The notes beneath the pieces were generated by a model. It was not told the DNA's origin. It did not search any database and worked only from the letters and a program-made list of their open reading frames with translations. Of a DNA stretch of 64,000 nucleotides, positions 47,331 through 55,476 are shown piece by piece. The position numbers and the translations under genes are program-made. Source of the stretch: Deltaproteobacteria bacterium (GTDB lineage Bacteria > Myxococcota_A > UBA9042 > PHBI01). The DNA lies in contig JACKFA010000004.1 in NCBI GenBank assembly GCA_020632715.1, forward strand, positions 930,001 to 994,000. The letters are read 5' to 3'. Each line of letters begins with the position of its first letter. Within the stretch, counting starts at the first letter, position 1.

Positions 47331-49772
47331 TTACCTTCGGGTTACGCCCGCCGGGCGGCCCCGGTTACGCGACACCAGGAGCCCCAGGGCGGCCAGGAGA
47401 GCGCTCCAGGTGCTCGCCGCACCGCCACCGGCGCAGCCCGAGCCTCCGGAGCTCGTCCCCCGCGCCGCGGTCCCCGTGTCCGGCGCCGCCGGCGCCGTGT
47501 CGGCCGCCGCGACGTCGGCCGGCAGCGGCCCCGTGTCCGGCGTCACCACGCCGTCCGGCTCCGACTCCACCTGGGCGACGTCCGGCTCGGGCTCGGCCTC
47601 GACGACGTCCGGCTCGGGCTCGGCCGCGACGACGTCCGGCTCGGGCTCGGCCTCGACGACGTCCGGCTCGGCCTCGCTCTCCACGACGTCGGGCTCGTCG
47701 GCCACGTCCGGCTCGTCCGCCGCGTCCGGGCCGTCGTCGACCGGCCCGGCCCCGGGCACGCACGCGCCGCTCGTGCAGGTCATCCCCTCGCCGCACGGCG
47801 CGGCGCCCGCCCACTCCGCGCAGCCCGACGCCCCGACGACGCAGTCTTCCACGGCGTCCCCGACACATCGCGTCGCCCCCGCCTGGCACGCGTCGCTGCA
47901 GGTCGGCCCCGCGCACGCGCCGCCGCTGCAGGTCTTCCCCGCGTCACACGCGACGCCCGGGAGCCAGTCGAGGCACGCGTCCCCGTCGACCTGGCCGCAC
48001 CCCTGCACCGCGTCGCCCGCGCACTGCACGTCCCCGGCGCGGCAGTCGTCCGCGCACGCGGGCACGCAGTTGCCGAAGTTGCAAGCGCCCGCGCAGGGCG
48101 CCTGCGCCTGCCACGCGTAGCACCCGTCGCCCCCGAGCACGCACCGGAGCGGCGTCACCCCGTCGCACCCCTGACCCGAGAGCGCCGACCCGAGGAACGG
48201 CGCGTCGAACGCGAACACGCCGCCGTCGGCCGCGAAGAGCCAGTACCCGGCGCCGCTCGGCGTCGGCGCCATGCCGACGATCGGCCGGTTCAGCGCCTGC
48301 CCGCCCATCGACCCGTGGAACCCCGCGTCGCCGTAGGCGAAGATCCCGCCGTCCGCCCCGACGAGCCAGTAGCCGCCGCCGCCCGGCGTCGCCGCGATGC
48401 CCACGATCGGCGCGTTCAGCGCCTGCCCGCCCATCGAGCCGTGGAACCCCGCGTCCCCGAACGCGAAGATCCCGCCGTCCGCCCCGACGAGCCAGTAGCC
48501 GGCTCCGCTCGGCGTGCCCGCGATCCCCGCCATCGCGGCGTTCAGCGGCTGCCCGCCCATCGACCCGTGGAAGCCCGCGTCCCCGAACGCGAAGACGCCG
48601 CCGTCCGCCGCGACGAGCCAGTAGCCCTCGCCGTCCGGGGTGGCCGCCATGCCGACGATCGCGGCGTTCAGCGGCTGTCCGCCCATCGAGCCGTAGAAGC
48701 CCGCGTCCCCGAAGGCGAAGACGCCGCCGTCCGCCGCGACGAGCCAGTACCCGAGCCCGCTCGGGGTGGCCGCCGCGCCGACGATGGGCTGGTTCAGCGG
48801 CAGCCCGAGCAGGCTCCCGTGGAACGCGGCGGCGCCGAGCGAGGCGACGTCCCCGTCGCGGCTCGCGATCCAGTAGCCGAGGCCGGCGGGCGCGGCGGCG
48901 GCGGCGGCGCGGTCGGCCCGATCCGGCGCGCACGCGTCGTGGCAGGCCGGCGCCGGGCAATTCACCGCGTCCCCGCTCCCCGTCGCGTGGATCCCGAGGT
49001 GGTTCGCCACGAGGCGCCCCGTCTCGAAGAGCGCCCCGACCCCGCGCACGTACATCTGCGAGGAGCCGCCGCCGTCCTCGTTGGTCGCCACGTCGATCGG
49101 CGGGGCGCCCGCGGCCCCCGCGAGGTTCTGCATCGTCGCGACCATGGTGGCGCCGGTCTGGTTCGCGTCGCTGACGTAGAGGAAGAGCGTGCGGCGGTCC
49201 GCCGACATGCCGATCCCCGTGCGCCGGTGCGCCGTGGTGATGGTCGGGTCGCCGTTGAAGCCGGGGCCGAGCGACTGCCCGCCCTGGATGATGGGGATGT
49301 GCCCGCCGACGACCTCGGTCACGGCCGGCGCCGCCGCCGGCGCGACCGCGGCGTTCGGCTGCCAGCGCGCGAGCCCCGGCCCGAACTCCCAGTAGCTCCG
49401 CACCTCGAAGAACTGCTTGTCCGCTTGCCAGTCCTGCCCGGCCCCGCGCGCGCGGTTGATGACGAGCGTCGCGCCCGGGAAGTCGAAGAAGTCCGCGTTG
49501 ATGGCGACGTCCACGCCGACGCCGGCCTTGTTCGCCCACGTCGACGGCGTCGCCTTGCGCTCGCCGTAGGCGGTCGCGCGCACGGAGACGCCCGCCGCGC
49601 AGAGGTCGACCACGACGAGCGCGGCGCTCGACGTGCGCGCGAGGGTCACCCCCGGGTGCGGGTGGGTGACGGTGGCGTTCACGGCCTGCGCCGCGAGGAC
49701 GGTGACGAGGAACGAGAGCACGGCGAGCCTCCGCCCGCGCCTCCCCTCGCGGGGGCGCAGCGCCCGGAGCAT
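47331..49772 (-). CDS. Phosphodiester-glycosidase-domain protein with GYWLVAADGG repeats and C-terminal anchor
   Basis: An 813-residue protein. The signal region is basic then hydrophobic (RRLAVLSFLVTVLAAQAVNA). Residues about 40-280 match the NAGPA/DUF2233 phosphodiester glycosidase fold: GVDVAINADFFDF, RTGIGMSADRRTLFLYVSD, and DVATNEDGGGSSQMYVRG. Next are five full and one partial repeats of 42 residues (GYWLVAADGGVFAFGDAGFYGSMGG...), then a Cys-rich region, a Glu/Pro/Asp/Val stalk (EAEPEPDVV repeats), GGSGCAGGGAAS, a helix and an Arg tail. That last part is MYXO-CTERM-like. The glycosidase acts on sugar-phosphodiester links in cell envelopes. The GYWLVAADGG repeat is familiar to me from Actinobacteria. 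Confidence 0.85.
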   Translation of the reverse strand: MLRALRPREGRRGRRLAVLSFLVTVLAAQAVNATVTHPHPGVTLARTSSAALVVVDLCAAGVSVRATAYGERKATPSTWANKAGVGVDVAINADFFDFPGATLVINRARGAGQDWQADKQFFEVRSYWEFGPGLARWQPNAAVAPAAAPAVTEVVGGHIPIIQGGQSLGPGFNGDPTITTAHRRTGIGMSADRRTLFLYVSDANQTGATMVATMQNLAGAAGAPPIDVATNEDGGGSSQMYVRGVGALFETGRLVANHLGIHATGSGDAVNCPAPACHDACAPDRADRAAAAAAPAGLGYWIASRDGDVASLGAAAFHGSLLGLPLNQPIVGAAATPSGLGYWLVAADGGVFAFGDAGFYGSMGGQPLNAAIVGMAATPDGEGYWLVAADGGVFAFGDAGFHGSMGGQPLNAAMAGIAGTPSGAGYWLVGADGGIFAFGDAGFHGSMGGQALNAPIVGIAATPGGGGYWLVGADGGIFAYGDAGFHGSMGGQALNRPIVGMAPTPSGAGYWLFAADGGVFAFDAPFLGSALSGQGCDGVTPLRCVLGGDGCYAWQAQAPCAGACNFGNCVPACADDCRAGDVQCAGDAVQGCGQVDGDACLDWLPGVACDAGKTCSGGACAGPTCSDACQAGATRCVGDAVEDCVVGASGCAEWAGAAPCGEGMTCTSGACVPGAGPVDDGPDAADEPDVADEPDVVESEAEPDVVEAEPEPDVVAAEPEPDVVEAEPEPDVAQVESEPDGVVTPDTGPLPADVAAADTAPAAPDTGTAARGTSSGGSGCAGGGAASTWSALLAALGLLVSRNRGRPAGVTRR

Positions 49773-49815
49773 AGCACCGTCGCCGGCCGCGGCTGGGGCG
49801 CTCGCGCGCCGCCGG

Positions 49816-50655
49816 TTACGGAGCGTCGAGCAGGTCGCGGACGGCCGCCCGGACGGAGCGCTGCACGGCGTCGGGCACGGGCGCCGCGGGCGTCGCCCGG
49901 CACAGCGTGAGCGTCTTCCGCAGCGAGTCGCAGGCGCCGCGGCAGCGCGGGCAGGAGGCCACGTGCTCCTCCATCTCGGCGCAGACGGACGCGCTGATGT
50001 CCCCCTCGAGGTGGCGCGAGAGGAGCCCGAGCACGTCGGGGCAGGCCGGCGCGGAGGCGGGCGCTGGCGTGGGGACGACGCCGAGGAGCGGGGCGACGGC
50101 GGCGCGCACGGCGAGGCGCGCGCGGTGGAGGCGGCTCTTCACGGTGGCGACGGTCACGCCGAGCACCTCCGCCACCTCGGCGGCGGAGAGCCCCTCGACG
50201 TCGCGCAGGACGAGCACCTCGCGGTACATCGGCTCGAGCGAGCGGATGGCGCGGTCGAGCGCCGCCTGCACCTCGCGGCCGGCCGCCTCCTCGTCGGGCG
50301 GGCGCGCCGGGTCGTGCACGTCGAGCCCCTCGGCGACGACGTCCTGCTCGAAGGACGCCTCGGAGGTCGGCGCGAACTTGCTCTTCCGGCGCTTCTTGAC
50401 GCAGTGGCTGCGCGCGACCGAGTAGAGCCAGGTCGACAGGGACGACTCGCCGCGGAAGTCGCGGATCCCGCGCGCCAGGGTGATGAGCGTGTCCTGGACG
50501 ACGTCCTCGGCGTCCTCGGGGTCGCGGCACATCTTCAGGCCGAAGCGGTAGACCTGGGCCTGGTGGCGCGCGAGGAGGGCGTCGAGGGCGCCGGCGTCGC
50601 CGCCGCGCGCGGCGGAGAGGAGGTCCTGGTCGGAGGCGGGGGCGGCGTCGGTCAC
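49816..50655 (-). CDS. ECF sigma factor fused to a zinc-finger anti-sigma-like domain
   Basis: A 279-residue protein. Residues 8-75 are sigma region 2 (MCRDPEDAEDVVQDTLITLARGI, FRGESSLSTWLYSVARSHCVKKRRK). Residues about 130-185 are region 4 (LEPMYREVLVLRDVEGLSAAEVAEVLGVTVATVKSRLHRARLAVR). A Pro/Ala linker leads to CPDVLGLLSRHLEGDISASVCAEMEEHVASCPRCRGACDSL, the HxxxCxxC zinc finger of the ZAS/zf-HC2 anti-sigma type. Normally that domain belongs to a separate gene; here sensor-like control may act in cis. No separate anti-sigma gene is adjacent. It lies upstream of the phosphodiester-glycosidase gene on the same strand (43-bp gap) and may co-transcribe it. Confidence 0.9.
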   Translation of the reverse strand: MTDAAPASDQDLLSAARGGDAGALDALLARHQAQVYRFGLKMCRDPEDAEDVVQDTLITLARGIRDFRGESSLSTWLYSVARSHCVKKRRKSKFAPTSEASFEQDVVAEGLDVHDPARPPDEEAAGREVQAALDRAIRSLEPMYREVLVLRDVEGLSAAEVAEVLGVTVATVKSRLHRARLAVRAAVAPLLGVVPTPAPASAPACPDVLGLLSRHLEGDISASVCAEMEEHVASCPRCRGACDSLRKTLTLCRATPAAPVPDAVQRSVRAAVRDLLDAP

Positions 50656-50715
50656 GCGCAGGTTGTCGCACGGGCGCGGCGCCGGATCCAGCGCCGCGCG
50701 CCGCCGCCTCGCGCG

Positions 50716-51060
50716 CTACTCCGCGCCGTCGCAGGCCGTGCCGACGTCGATGCCCATGCCGAGGCCGCTCCCGACCTCCTGGCACTGCGCCGCGTCGACG
50801 GCGTCGAGGCAGGCGTCGGGCGTCGCGTAGCTGCCGCCCGAGCCGCAGCCGAGCGTCACGAAGAACTGCGTGCACTCGGCCTCGCTGTCGAAGCCGAAGC
50901 CGCCGCTCGAGTCGCCGAAGGCGCAGCCGCCGCAGGAGCAGGCCTTGGCGCACATCGCGGTGCCGACGGACTTGCAGGACGAGCCGCCGCCGTCGTCGCC
51001 GCAGGCGGCGGCGCCGAAGGGGAGGGCGAGCAGGGACAAAGCGATGAACATGGCGCGCAT
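50716..51060 (-). CDS. Small Cys-rich lipoprotein
   Basis: A 114-residue lipoprotein. The ATG at 51060 has GGAG six to seven bases upstream and opens the signal MRAMFIALSLLALPFGAAAC with a lipobox Cys. The mature part has Cys residues in a dense pattern (SSCKSVGTAMCAKACSCGGCAFG, then CTQFF, GCGSGG, CLDAV, QCQ), typical of myxobacterial small Cys-rich repeats. No family assigned. It is the first gene upstream of the sigma factor gene on the same strand (60-bp gap). Confidence 0.72.
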   Translation of the reverse strand: MRAMFIALSLLALPFGAAACGDDGGGSSCKSVGTAMCAKACSCGGCAFGDSSGGFGFDSEAECTQFFVTLGCGSGGSYATPDACLDAVDAAQCQEVGSGLGMGIDVGTACDGAE

Positions 51061-51177
51061 GGCGGCTCCGAGGATCTTCATGAGGTCGTTGTGGTTTGGA
51101 CTGTGCCCGCACGCGGGCGGGCCTGCGACCCGCGTCACGGCGAGGTATTCAACGAAAAAGCAGTTTCGAGCCGCGCA

Positions 51178-51198
51178 CCGTGACGCGCCGCGTCACGG
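51178..51198. promoter_or_regulatory. 21-bp perfect palindrome over the end of the S74-like gene
   Basis: CCGTGACGCG-C-CGCGTCACGG; the stop codon of the minus-strand gene (51193-51195) lies inside it. A half-copy, CGCGTCACGGCG, occurs at 51131-51142. On the minus strand a CTTTTT run lies about 25 bases further on, so a loose terminator is possible; an operator for the next gene is the alternative. Confidence 0.45.
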
Positions 51199-52002
51199 CG
51201 CGGTCATGGCGCGCTCGAGCCGCTCGAGGCGCGCCCGCAGGGCGTCGACCTCGCGCTCGAGGCGCCCGAGCTCGCGCGCCTGGGTCTGGAGCGCCGCGAC
51301 CGCGACCGAGACGTAGCCGTAGAGGTCGACGTGGCCGCCGTCGATGCCGTGCGCCGGGGCGCCGTCGTCGATGATGAAGCCGAGCTGGCGGCGCGGGTCG
51401 CGCGCGTCGCTCCCCTTGTAGACCCAGGTCGCGAGGCGCGTCGCGAGCAGCTCGCGGCCGAGGGCCTCCACGGCGGCCGGGTCGAGGTAGCGGATGTCGT
51501 TCTTCGCGGCGCGGAGCGAGATGGGGCACATCCCCTCGCGGCACCCGCAGATGTCGCCGTCGGGGCAGCAGCCGAAGAAGTCGGCCGGGCTCACGATGAA
51601 GGTGGTCCCGGGTGGGCAGCAGCGCCCCTGGCCACCGCCGGAGGAGCAGGTGAGGTCGCCGGGGCAGGTCGTGGCGCCCGAGCCGTCGCACGCGGGGGCG
51701 GCGACGCAGCCGCCGTCTTCGCAGGCGCCGTCGCAGGAGGTGCCGCAGCCGCCGCAGTTCTCGGGGTTGAGGGCGGTGTCGACGCAGCGGGGGATGTCGC
51801 CCGTGAAGTGGCTCGCGCAGCAGACCTTGCCGTCCGGGCAGCCGCCGCAGTCGGGGGCGGCGTCCGCCGTGTCGGCGGCGTCGGCGGCGTCCGCGGCGGA
51901 GGAGCCGTCGCTGCCGCAGGCGGCGCCTGGGACGAGGCCGACCGCGACGAGGAGGGCGAGGAGCGCGGCGCGGCCGAGCTCGGGGGCGGTGCGTGGGGTC
52001 AT
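51193..52002 (-). CDS. Lipoprotein with Cys-rich region and S74-like C-terminal domain
   Basis: A 269-residue lipoprotein. The ATG at 52002 has GGAG seven bases upstream; lipobox PGAAC. A short Ala/Asp stalk is followed by Cys-rich segments (CGGCPDGKVCCASHFTG, CGGCGTSCDGACEDGGC, CCPDGDICGC). The last 110 residues resemble the S74 intramolecular-chaperone domain of endosialidases and tail fibres: KNDIRYLDPAAVEALGRELLATRLATWVYKG, RQLGFIIDDGA, and YGYVSVAVAALQTQARELGRLEREVDALRARLERLE, a final trimeric coiled coil. In phage proteins this domain cuts itself off after folding. Here it is on a lipoprotein, likely trimeric at the surface. Confidence 0.72.
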   Translation of the reverse strand: MTPRTAPELGRAALLALLVAVGLVPGAACGSDGSSAADAADAADTADAAPDCGGCPDGKVCCASHFTGDIPRCVDTALNPENCGGCGTSCDGACEDGGCVAAPACDGSGATTCPGDLTCSSGGGQGRCCPPGTTFIVSPADFFGCCPDGDICGCREGMCPISLRAAKNDIRYLDPAAVEALGRELLATRLATWVYKGSDARDPRRQLGFIIDDGAPAHGIDGGHVDLYGYVSVAVAALQTQARELGRLEREVDALRARLERLERAMTAP

Positions 52003-52157
52003 GACGTCGCTCCGGGGCGCTCGCGGCCCGGCCGAGCCGCTCGGCCGCCAGCGGCGCGCGCCGCGTGAGGTCAGGGTAGCGCCGGTGTCCACGCGGCGGC
52101 CAGCGACGGGCAGCTGCCGCCCGAAAGTCGGGGGCGCGTGGCCCGGCGCCACCGCGG
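52003..52157. other. Upstream region of the S74-like gene, nothing recognised
   Basis: The 155 bases between the S74-like lipoprotein start and the MITE-like element show no open frame with a ribosome site and no clear hairpin. They presumably contain the promoter of the lipoprotein gene, but no convincing -35/-10 pair is visible. Confidence 0.4.
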
Positions 52158-52326
52158 TCAGAGGCTGTGAAGAAATACCCGGACCGAGCCGGCGCGCCGA
52201 GACGCGAGCCGCCCGAGGAGCAGCCCCGCGGGAATACCTCGTGGTATTTCAAGGGGCTGCGACGAAGGCCGGCGAAGCGTATCGGCGATGCCGGCGACGG
52301 GAGGGGATTTCTTCACAGCCTCTCAG
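52158..52326. mobile_element. MITE-like element, copy 1
   Basis: 169 bp, matching the copy at 54625-54793 at 167 positions. The ends are perfect inverted repeats (AGAGGCTGTGAAGAAAT and ATTTCTTCACAGCCTCT) and TCA flanks both sides. Inside is a second nested inverted repeat (GCAGCCCC...AATACC / GGTATT...GGGGCTGC). No transposase is encoded. The right-hand TCA (52323-52325) is the stop codon, on the minus strand, of the next gene. Confidence 0.85.
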
Positions 52327-52595
52327 TCGAAGGCCTCGGTGTCGACGGGGACGCGCCCCTCGAGCCGGGAGACGACGTAGCCGCCGATGGCCGCCCCGAC
52401 GCCGGCGAAGCCGAGCCCCATGAGGTACATCGTGCCGTTGCCGCCGCGCATCGCCGTCGCGAGGCCGACGCCGAGGAGCTCCCCGAAGATCCAGAGGCCC
52501 ACGGGCAGCCAGCCCCAGCTGCGGGCGCGGCCCTTGCGCTCGGCGACCTCGGCGAGGCGCTTGTAGAGGACGATGAGGATGACGATCTCGATCAT
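52323..52595 (-). CDS. Small membrane protein of unknown function
   Basis: A 90-residue protein, start overlapping the upstream stop (ATGA). It begins MIEIVILIVLYKRLAEVAERKGR, then two probable membrane helices (WGWLPVGLWIFGELLGVGLA and MYLMGLGFAGVGAAIGGYVV) with a basic loop between. The stop codon coincides with the edge of the MITE-like element, so the original C-terminus may have been lost. No family recognised; the pairing suggests a partner of the membrane protein gene before it. Confidence 0.65.
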   Translation of the reverse strand: MIEIVILIVLYKRLAEVAERKGRARSWGWLPVGLWIFGELLGVGLATAMRGGNGTMYLMGLGFAGVGAAIGGYVVSRLEGRVPVDTEAFD

Positions 52596-53920
52596 GCGGC
52601 GGCCTGCGTGCTCCGGGTCTTCCGCGCGCGCCTCGAGCGGGGCGGCGCGCCGTCGTGGGAGAGCTCCGTGATGACGCCGCGGATCTGCTCGCGGTGGAGG
52701 GCGTCGCCGTGGACGAAGCTGCGGCAGAGGCGCTTCAGCGCCGGCGCGTCGAGGGCGAGCCGGTCGCGCTCGAACACCTGCTGCATGAAGCGGATCTCGG
52801 CGCGCGAGACGTGCCCGTCCGGGAACGACGCGAGCACGAGCACCTCGTACACCAGCATCCGCTCGCGCTGCTCGAGCTCGGCGAGGGCCGCGAGGAAGCG
52901 CGGGCCGTCGTCGATCTCCTCGACCGCCGCCACCCCCGCGCGGCGCTGCACCGAGCGCATGAGCGCGAGCAGGTTCGGGTGGACGTCGCGCTCGCGGACG
53001 ATCGTCGTCGCGACCGCGCGCATCATCGCGACGAGCACGGGGCGCCGCACCTTCTTCTCGCCGCGCAGGATGTCCGTGAGCAGCGACTCGCAGGCGGAGG
53101 GGCCGAGCGCGCGGATGCTCGCCTGGCGCATCATCCGCCAGGCGACGAGGGCGTCCCAGAGGCCCGTCACGAGCACGTCCGTGAAGGTGAGGTAGGCCTT
53201 CACGATGGCGCGGCCGCCGACGCGGCGGATGAGGATGCGCAGGACGAAGTTCGTGATGCTGATCTTGAGCTTGTAGAGCACCGTCGCGAGGACGACGCGC
53301 CACTTCGAGATCTCGCGATACGGGTCGATGCCGAAGGGGTTCTGCGGCGGCGACGGCAGCTCGAGCGCGGCGCGCGCCATGGCGAGGGCGACCGCGCGCT
53401 GCTCGTCCGTCTCGGCGTCGGCACCGCGCGGCACGAGCTGGATCCCGGCCTCGCGCGCGATGAGGTGCACCGCGCGGAGCGCGACGCGGTAGATGATCGC
53501 GACCTCGATCATGGTCGCCACGATGGTCACGCCGTTCACGATGACGAAGTCGCGCACGTCCTCCCAGAACGTGGTCGTGACGTGCTCGGGGACCGCGAGG
53601 ACGAAGCTCGCGATGGACGAGATGAGGCCCGACATCGCGCCGACGCCGAAGGCGACGAGGATGACGCGGCGCGTCAGGGCGCGGATCCGCTCGCGCTCGG
53701 CCTCGTCGAGGATGTGCACGACCTCGCCCGCCGGCAGCGGCGGCAGGCGCTCGTCGTAGCGCCGGAAGCGGTCGAGGCCCATCTTCTCGAGCTTCGGGTT
53801 CGACGGCTTCGCGAACTCGAGCCCGAGCGTCTCGAGCTTGTGGACCGTCGCCTCGATGACGTTGTCGTCGAGGTCTTCAGGGGGCTTCGCCGCGGGGGCG
53901 ACGGGCTCGTCGGCGCTCAT
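52592..53920 (-). CDS. Membrane protein with two helices and large cytoplasmic domain, LBF_2804-like
   Basis: A 442-residue protein. The region around residues 85-145 has two hydrophobic helices (VILVAFGVGAMSGLISSIASFVLAV and DFVIVNGVTIVATMIEVAIIYRVAL) with a short loop. The rest, about 300 residues, is helical and cytoplasmic, with basic membrane-proximal stretches (LRILIRRVGGRAIVKAYLTFTDVLVTGLWDALVAWRMMR). The last 80 residues (LAALAELEQRERMLVYEVLVLASFPDGHVSRAEIRFMQQVFE) resemble a TerB/tellurite-resistance-like helical bundle. It reminds me of the uncharacterised LBF_2804 group; I am not certain. Coupled to the small membrane protein by ATGA. Confidence 0.62.
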   Translation of the reverse strand: MSADEPVAPAAKPPEDLDDNVIEATVHKLETLGLEFAKPSNPKLEKMGLDRFRRYDERLPPLPAGEVVHILDEAERERIRALTRRVILVAFGVGAMSGLISSIASFVLAVPEHVTTTFWEDVRDFVIVNGVTIVATMIEVAIIYRVALRAVHLIAREAGIQLVPRGADAETDEQRAVALAMARAALELPSPPQNPFGIDPYREISKWRVVLATVLYKLKISITNFVLRILIRRVGGRAIVKAYLTFTDVLVTGLWDALVAWRMMRQASIRALGPSACESLLTDILRGEKKVRRPVLVAMMRAVATTIVRERDVHPNLLALMRSVQRRAGVAAVEEIDDGPRFLAALAELEQRERMLVYEVLVLASFPDGHVSRAEIRFMQQVFERDRLALDAPALKRLCRSFVHGDALHREQIRGVITELSHDGAPPRSRRARKTRSTQAAA

Positions 53921-54116
53921 GGCCGTCGACGATAGCGGGAAACGGTGGACCGCGCCACGGCCCTCTGCGCGCGGTCCCGAGCCTCGACAGCCCGAGGTGA
54001 CGGGGTCATCGTCAGCGGGTCCCCGACAGAAAGATCGCGCGCGCGGAGATCTCCGGGCGGCTTCGGCCGTCTCCGGGGAGACCCGACGCAGCGCCCGACA
54101 TGCCCTGGAGGCTCCC

Positions 54117-54608
54117 ATGAAGCGCACCCTCGCCGCTCTCGCCGCGGCGTGCCTCGCGCTCGCGGCGTGCGACGCCGTCGAGCAGGTCAAGGACGCCCTC
54201 GACACCCGGAGCGGCGGCGACGCGGCCGCCGGCGACGCCACCGCCACCGGCGACGCGACCACCACGACGCCCACGGACACCGCGACCGCGGCCGACACCG
54301 CCCCCGCGCCCAACGTCAACGTCACGCTCACGGCGCAGATCCGCTCCGTCACCGCCAACGGGCAGATCTACGTCGAGGGCAACTTCACCTGGAGCGCCAC
54401 GGGGGCGAGCGATCTGCGCGTCGACGTGCAGATCAAGACCCAGGTCTCCTACCCCGACTGGACGAACCTGCTCTCGAACCAGGCCCCGGTGGACGTCGGC
54501 ACCGCCGGTATCAACGGCCCCGACAGGCGCTTCAACTTCCGCGCGGTCGCCTACCGCGCGTCCGACCCGGCCACGAAGTGGTACAGCGCCATCGTCACGA
54601 TCCAGTGA
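54117..54608 (+). CDS. Small lipoprotein with beta-sandwich-like domain
   Basis: A 163-residue lipoprotein. Start at 54117 with GGAGG six bases upstream; signal MKRTLAALAAACLALAAC. A Thr/Ala/Asp stalk (about 30-65) precedes a compact beta domain (VNVTLTAQIRSVTANGQIYVEGNFTWSATGASDLRVDVQIKTQVSYPDWTN, then RFNFRAVAYRASDPATKWYSAIVTIQ) that looks immunoglobulin- or FN3-like. No family named. It is followed 16 bp later by the second MITE-like element. Confidence 0.75.
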   Translation: MKRTLAALAAACLALAACDAVEQVKDALDTRSGGDAAAGDATATGDATTTTPTDTATAADTAPAPNVNVTLTAQIRSVTANGQIYVEGNFTWSATGASDLRVDVQIKTQVSYPDWTNLLSNQAPVDVGTAGINGPDRRFNFRAVAYRASDPATKWYSAIVTIQ

Positions 54609-54624
54609 GGGCCGCGGTCCGCGC

Positions 54625-54793
54625 TCAGAGGCTGTGAAGAAATACCCGGACCGAGCCGGCGCGCCGAGCCGCGAGCCGCCCAAGGAGCAGCCCCGCGGGA
54701 ATACCTCGTGGTATTTCAAGGGGCTGCGACGAAGGCCGGCGAAGCGTATCGGCGATGCCGGCGACGGGAGGGGATTTCTTCACAGCCTCTCAG
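54625..54793. mobile_element. MITE-like element, copy 2
   Basis: Same 169-bp element as at 52158-52326 with only two differences (in the stretch after GCGCCGAG and in GCCC[A/G]AGGAGC). The same 17-bp terminal inverted repeats and TCA flanks are present. The right-hand TCA (54790-54792) is again the stop codon of a minus-strand gene, here the HNH endonuclease. Confidence 0.85.
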
Positions 54794-55350
54794 CCGTCCT
54801 GCTCGAGGCGCGCGCCCCAGTAGCGCGTGTCGCGCAGGTACTGCCGCCACGTGAGCGGCATCCCCTTCTCCCACGTCACCATCATCGGCGCCCGCGGCAG
54901 CACGTGCGGCCGCCGCGGCGCCGCGAGCAGCGCCATCCCCGCCTCGTCCGGCGTGCGGCACGCCTTCACCCGGTTGCACGGCAGGCACGCGATGACGATG
55001 TTGTCCCACCCGGTCTTCCCGCCGCGCCCGCGCGGCACCACATGGTCGAACGTCGCGTCGTGCCGCGGCACCCGCCGTCCGCAATACTGACACCGCCCCT
55101 CGTCCCGCGCGTACACGTTCGCCCGCGAGAAGCTCGGCCGCCGCTTCGTCTGCGGCCGCAGCCCGCGCACGAAGCGCAGCACCGACGGCACCTCGAAGTG
55201 CACGCTCACCGTGCGCACGCGCCGGTCCTCGTACACCTCGACGACCTCCGCCCGCCCCGCGAGCCAGAGCGTCATCGCGCGCTCCCAGCCGACCCGCCCG
55301 ACCGGCTCCCACGCCGCAGTGAGGATGAGCGTCTCCATCTGGGCGCCCAT
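54790..55350 (-). CDS. HNH endonuclease family protein
   Basis: A 186-residue protein (182 if it starts at METLILTAAWEPVG). Zinc and catalytic motifs of the HNH fold are clear: YARDEGRCQYCGRR, ATFDHVVPRGRGGKTGWDNIVIACLPCN, with His of DH, the Asn of WDN and four zinc Cys. The N-terminal region (LTAAWEPVGRVGWERAMTLWLAGRAEVVEVY) is the one common to a widespread chromosomal HNH group of unknown purpose. No methylase or partner is near. The C-terminus ends at the MITE-like element; ending LEQDG may be altered. Confidence 0.9.
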   Translation of the reverse strand: MGAQMETLILTAAWEPVGRVGWERAMTLWLAGRAEVVEVYEDRRVRTVSVHFEVPSVLRFVRGLRPQTKRRPSFSRANVYARDEGRCQYCGRRVPRHDATFDHVVPRGRGGKTGWDNIVIACLPCNRVKACRTPDEAGMALLAAPRRPHVLPRAPMMVTWEKGMPLTWRQYLRDTRYWGARLEQDG

Positions 55351-55476
55351 CCTAGCTCATCCGACCCGCTCGGCGCGCGCGCCCGGCCCCCACGCCCGCG
55401 CGGCGACACCGCGCAGACGAGCCAGCCAGGCTCGTCCGCGCCGATTCATCGCGTGACGATCACGCCCCCGCCGACG

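Noticed and set aside
48190..48890. Regular ~126-bp repeats as a possible array element
   Set aside because: They are in-frame codons for the 42-residue GYWLVAADGG repeat.
46242..49910. A 1222-codon open frame on the plus strand
   Set aside because: It is Arg/Ala/His/Pro-rich nonsense lying antisense to two genes with signal peptides and recognisable domains.
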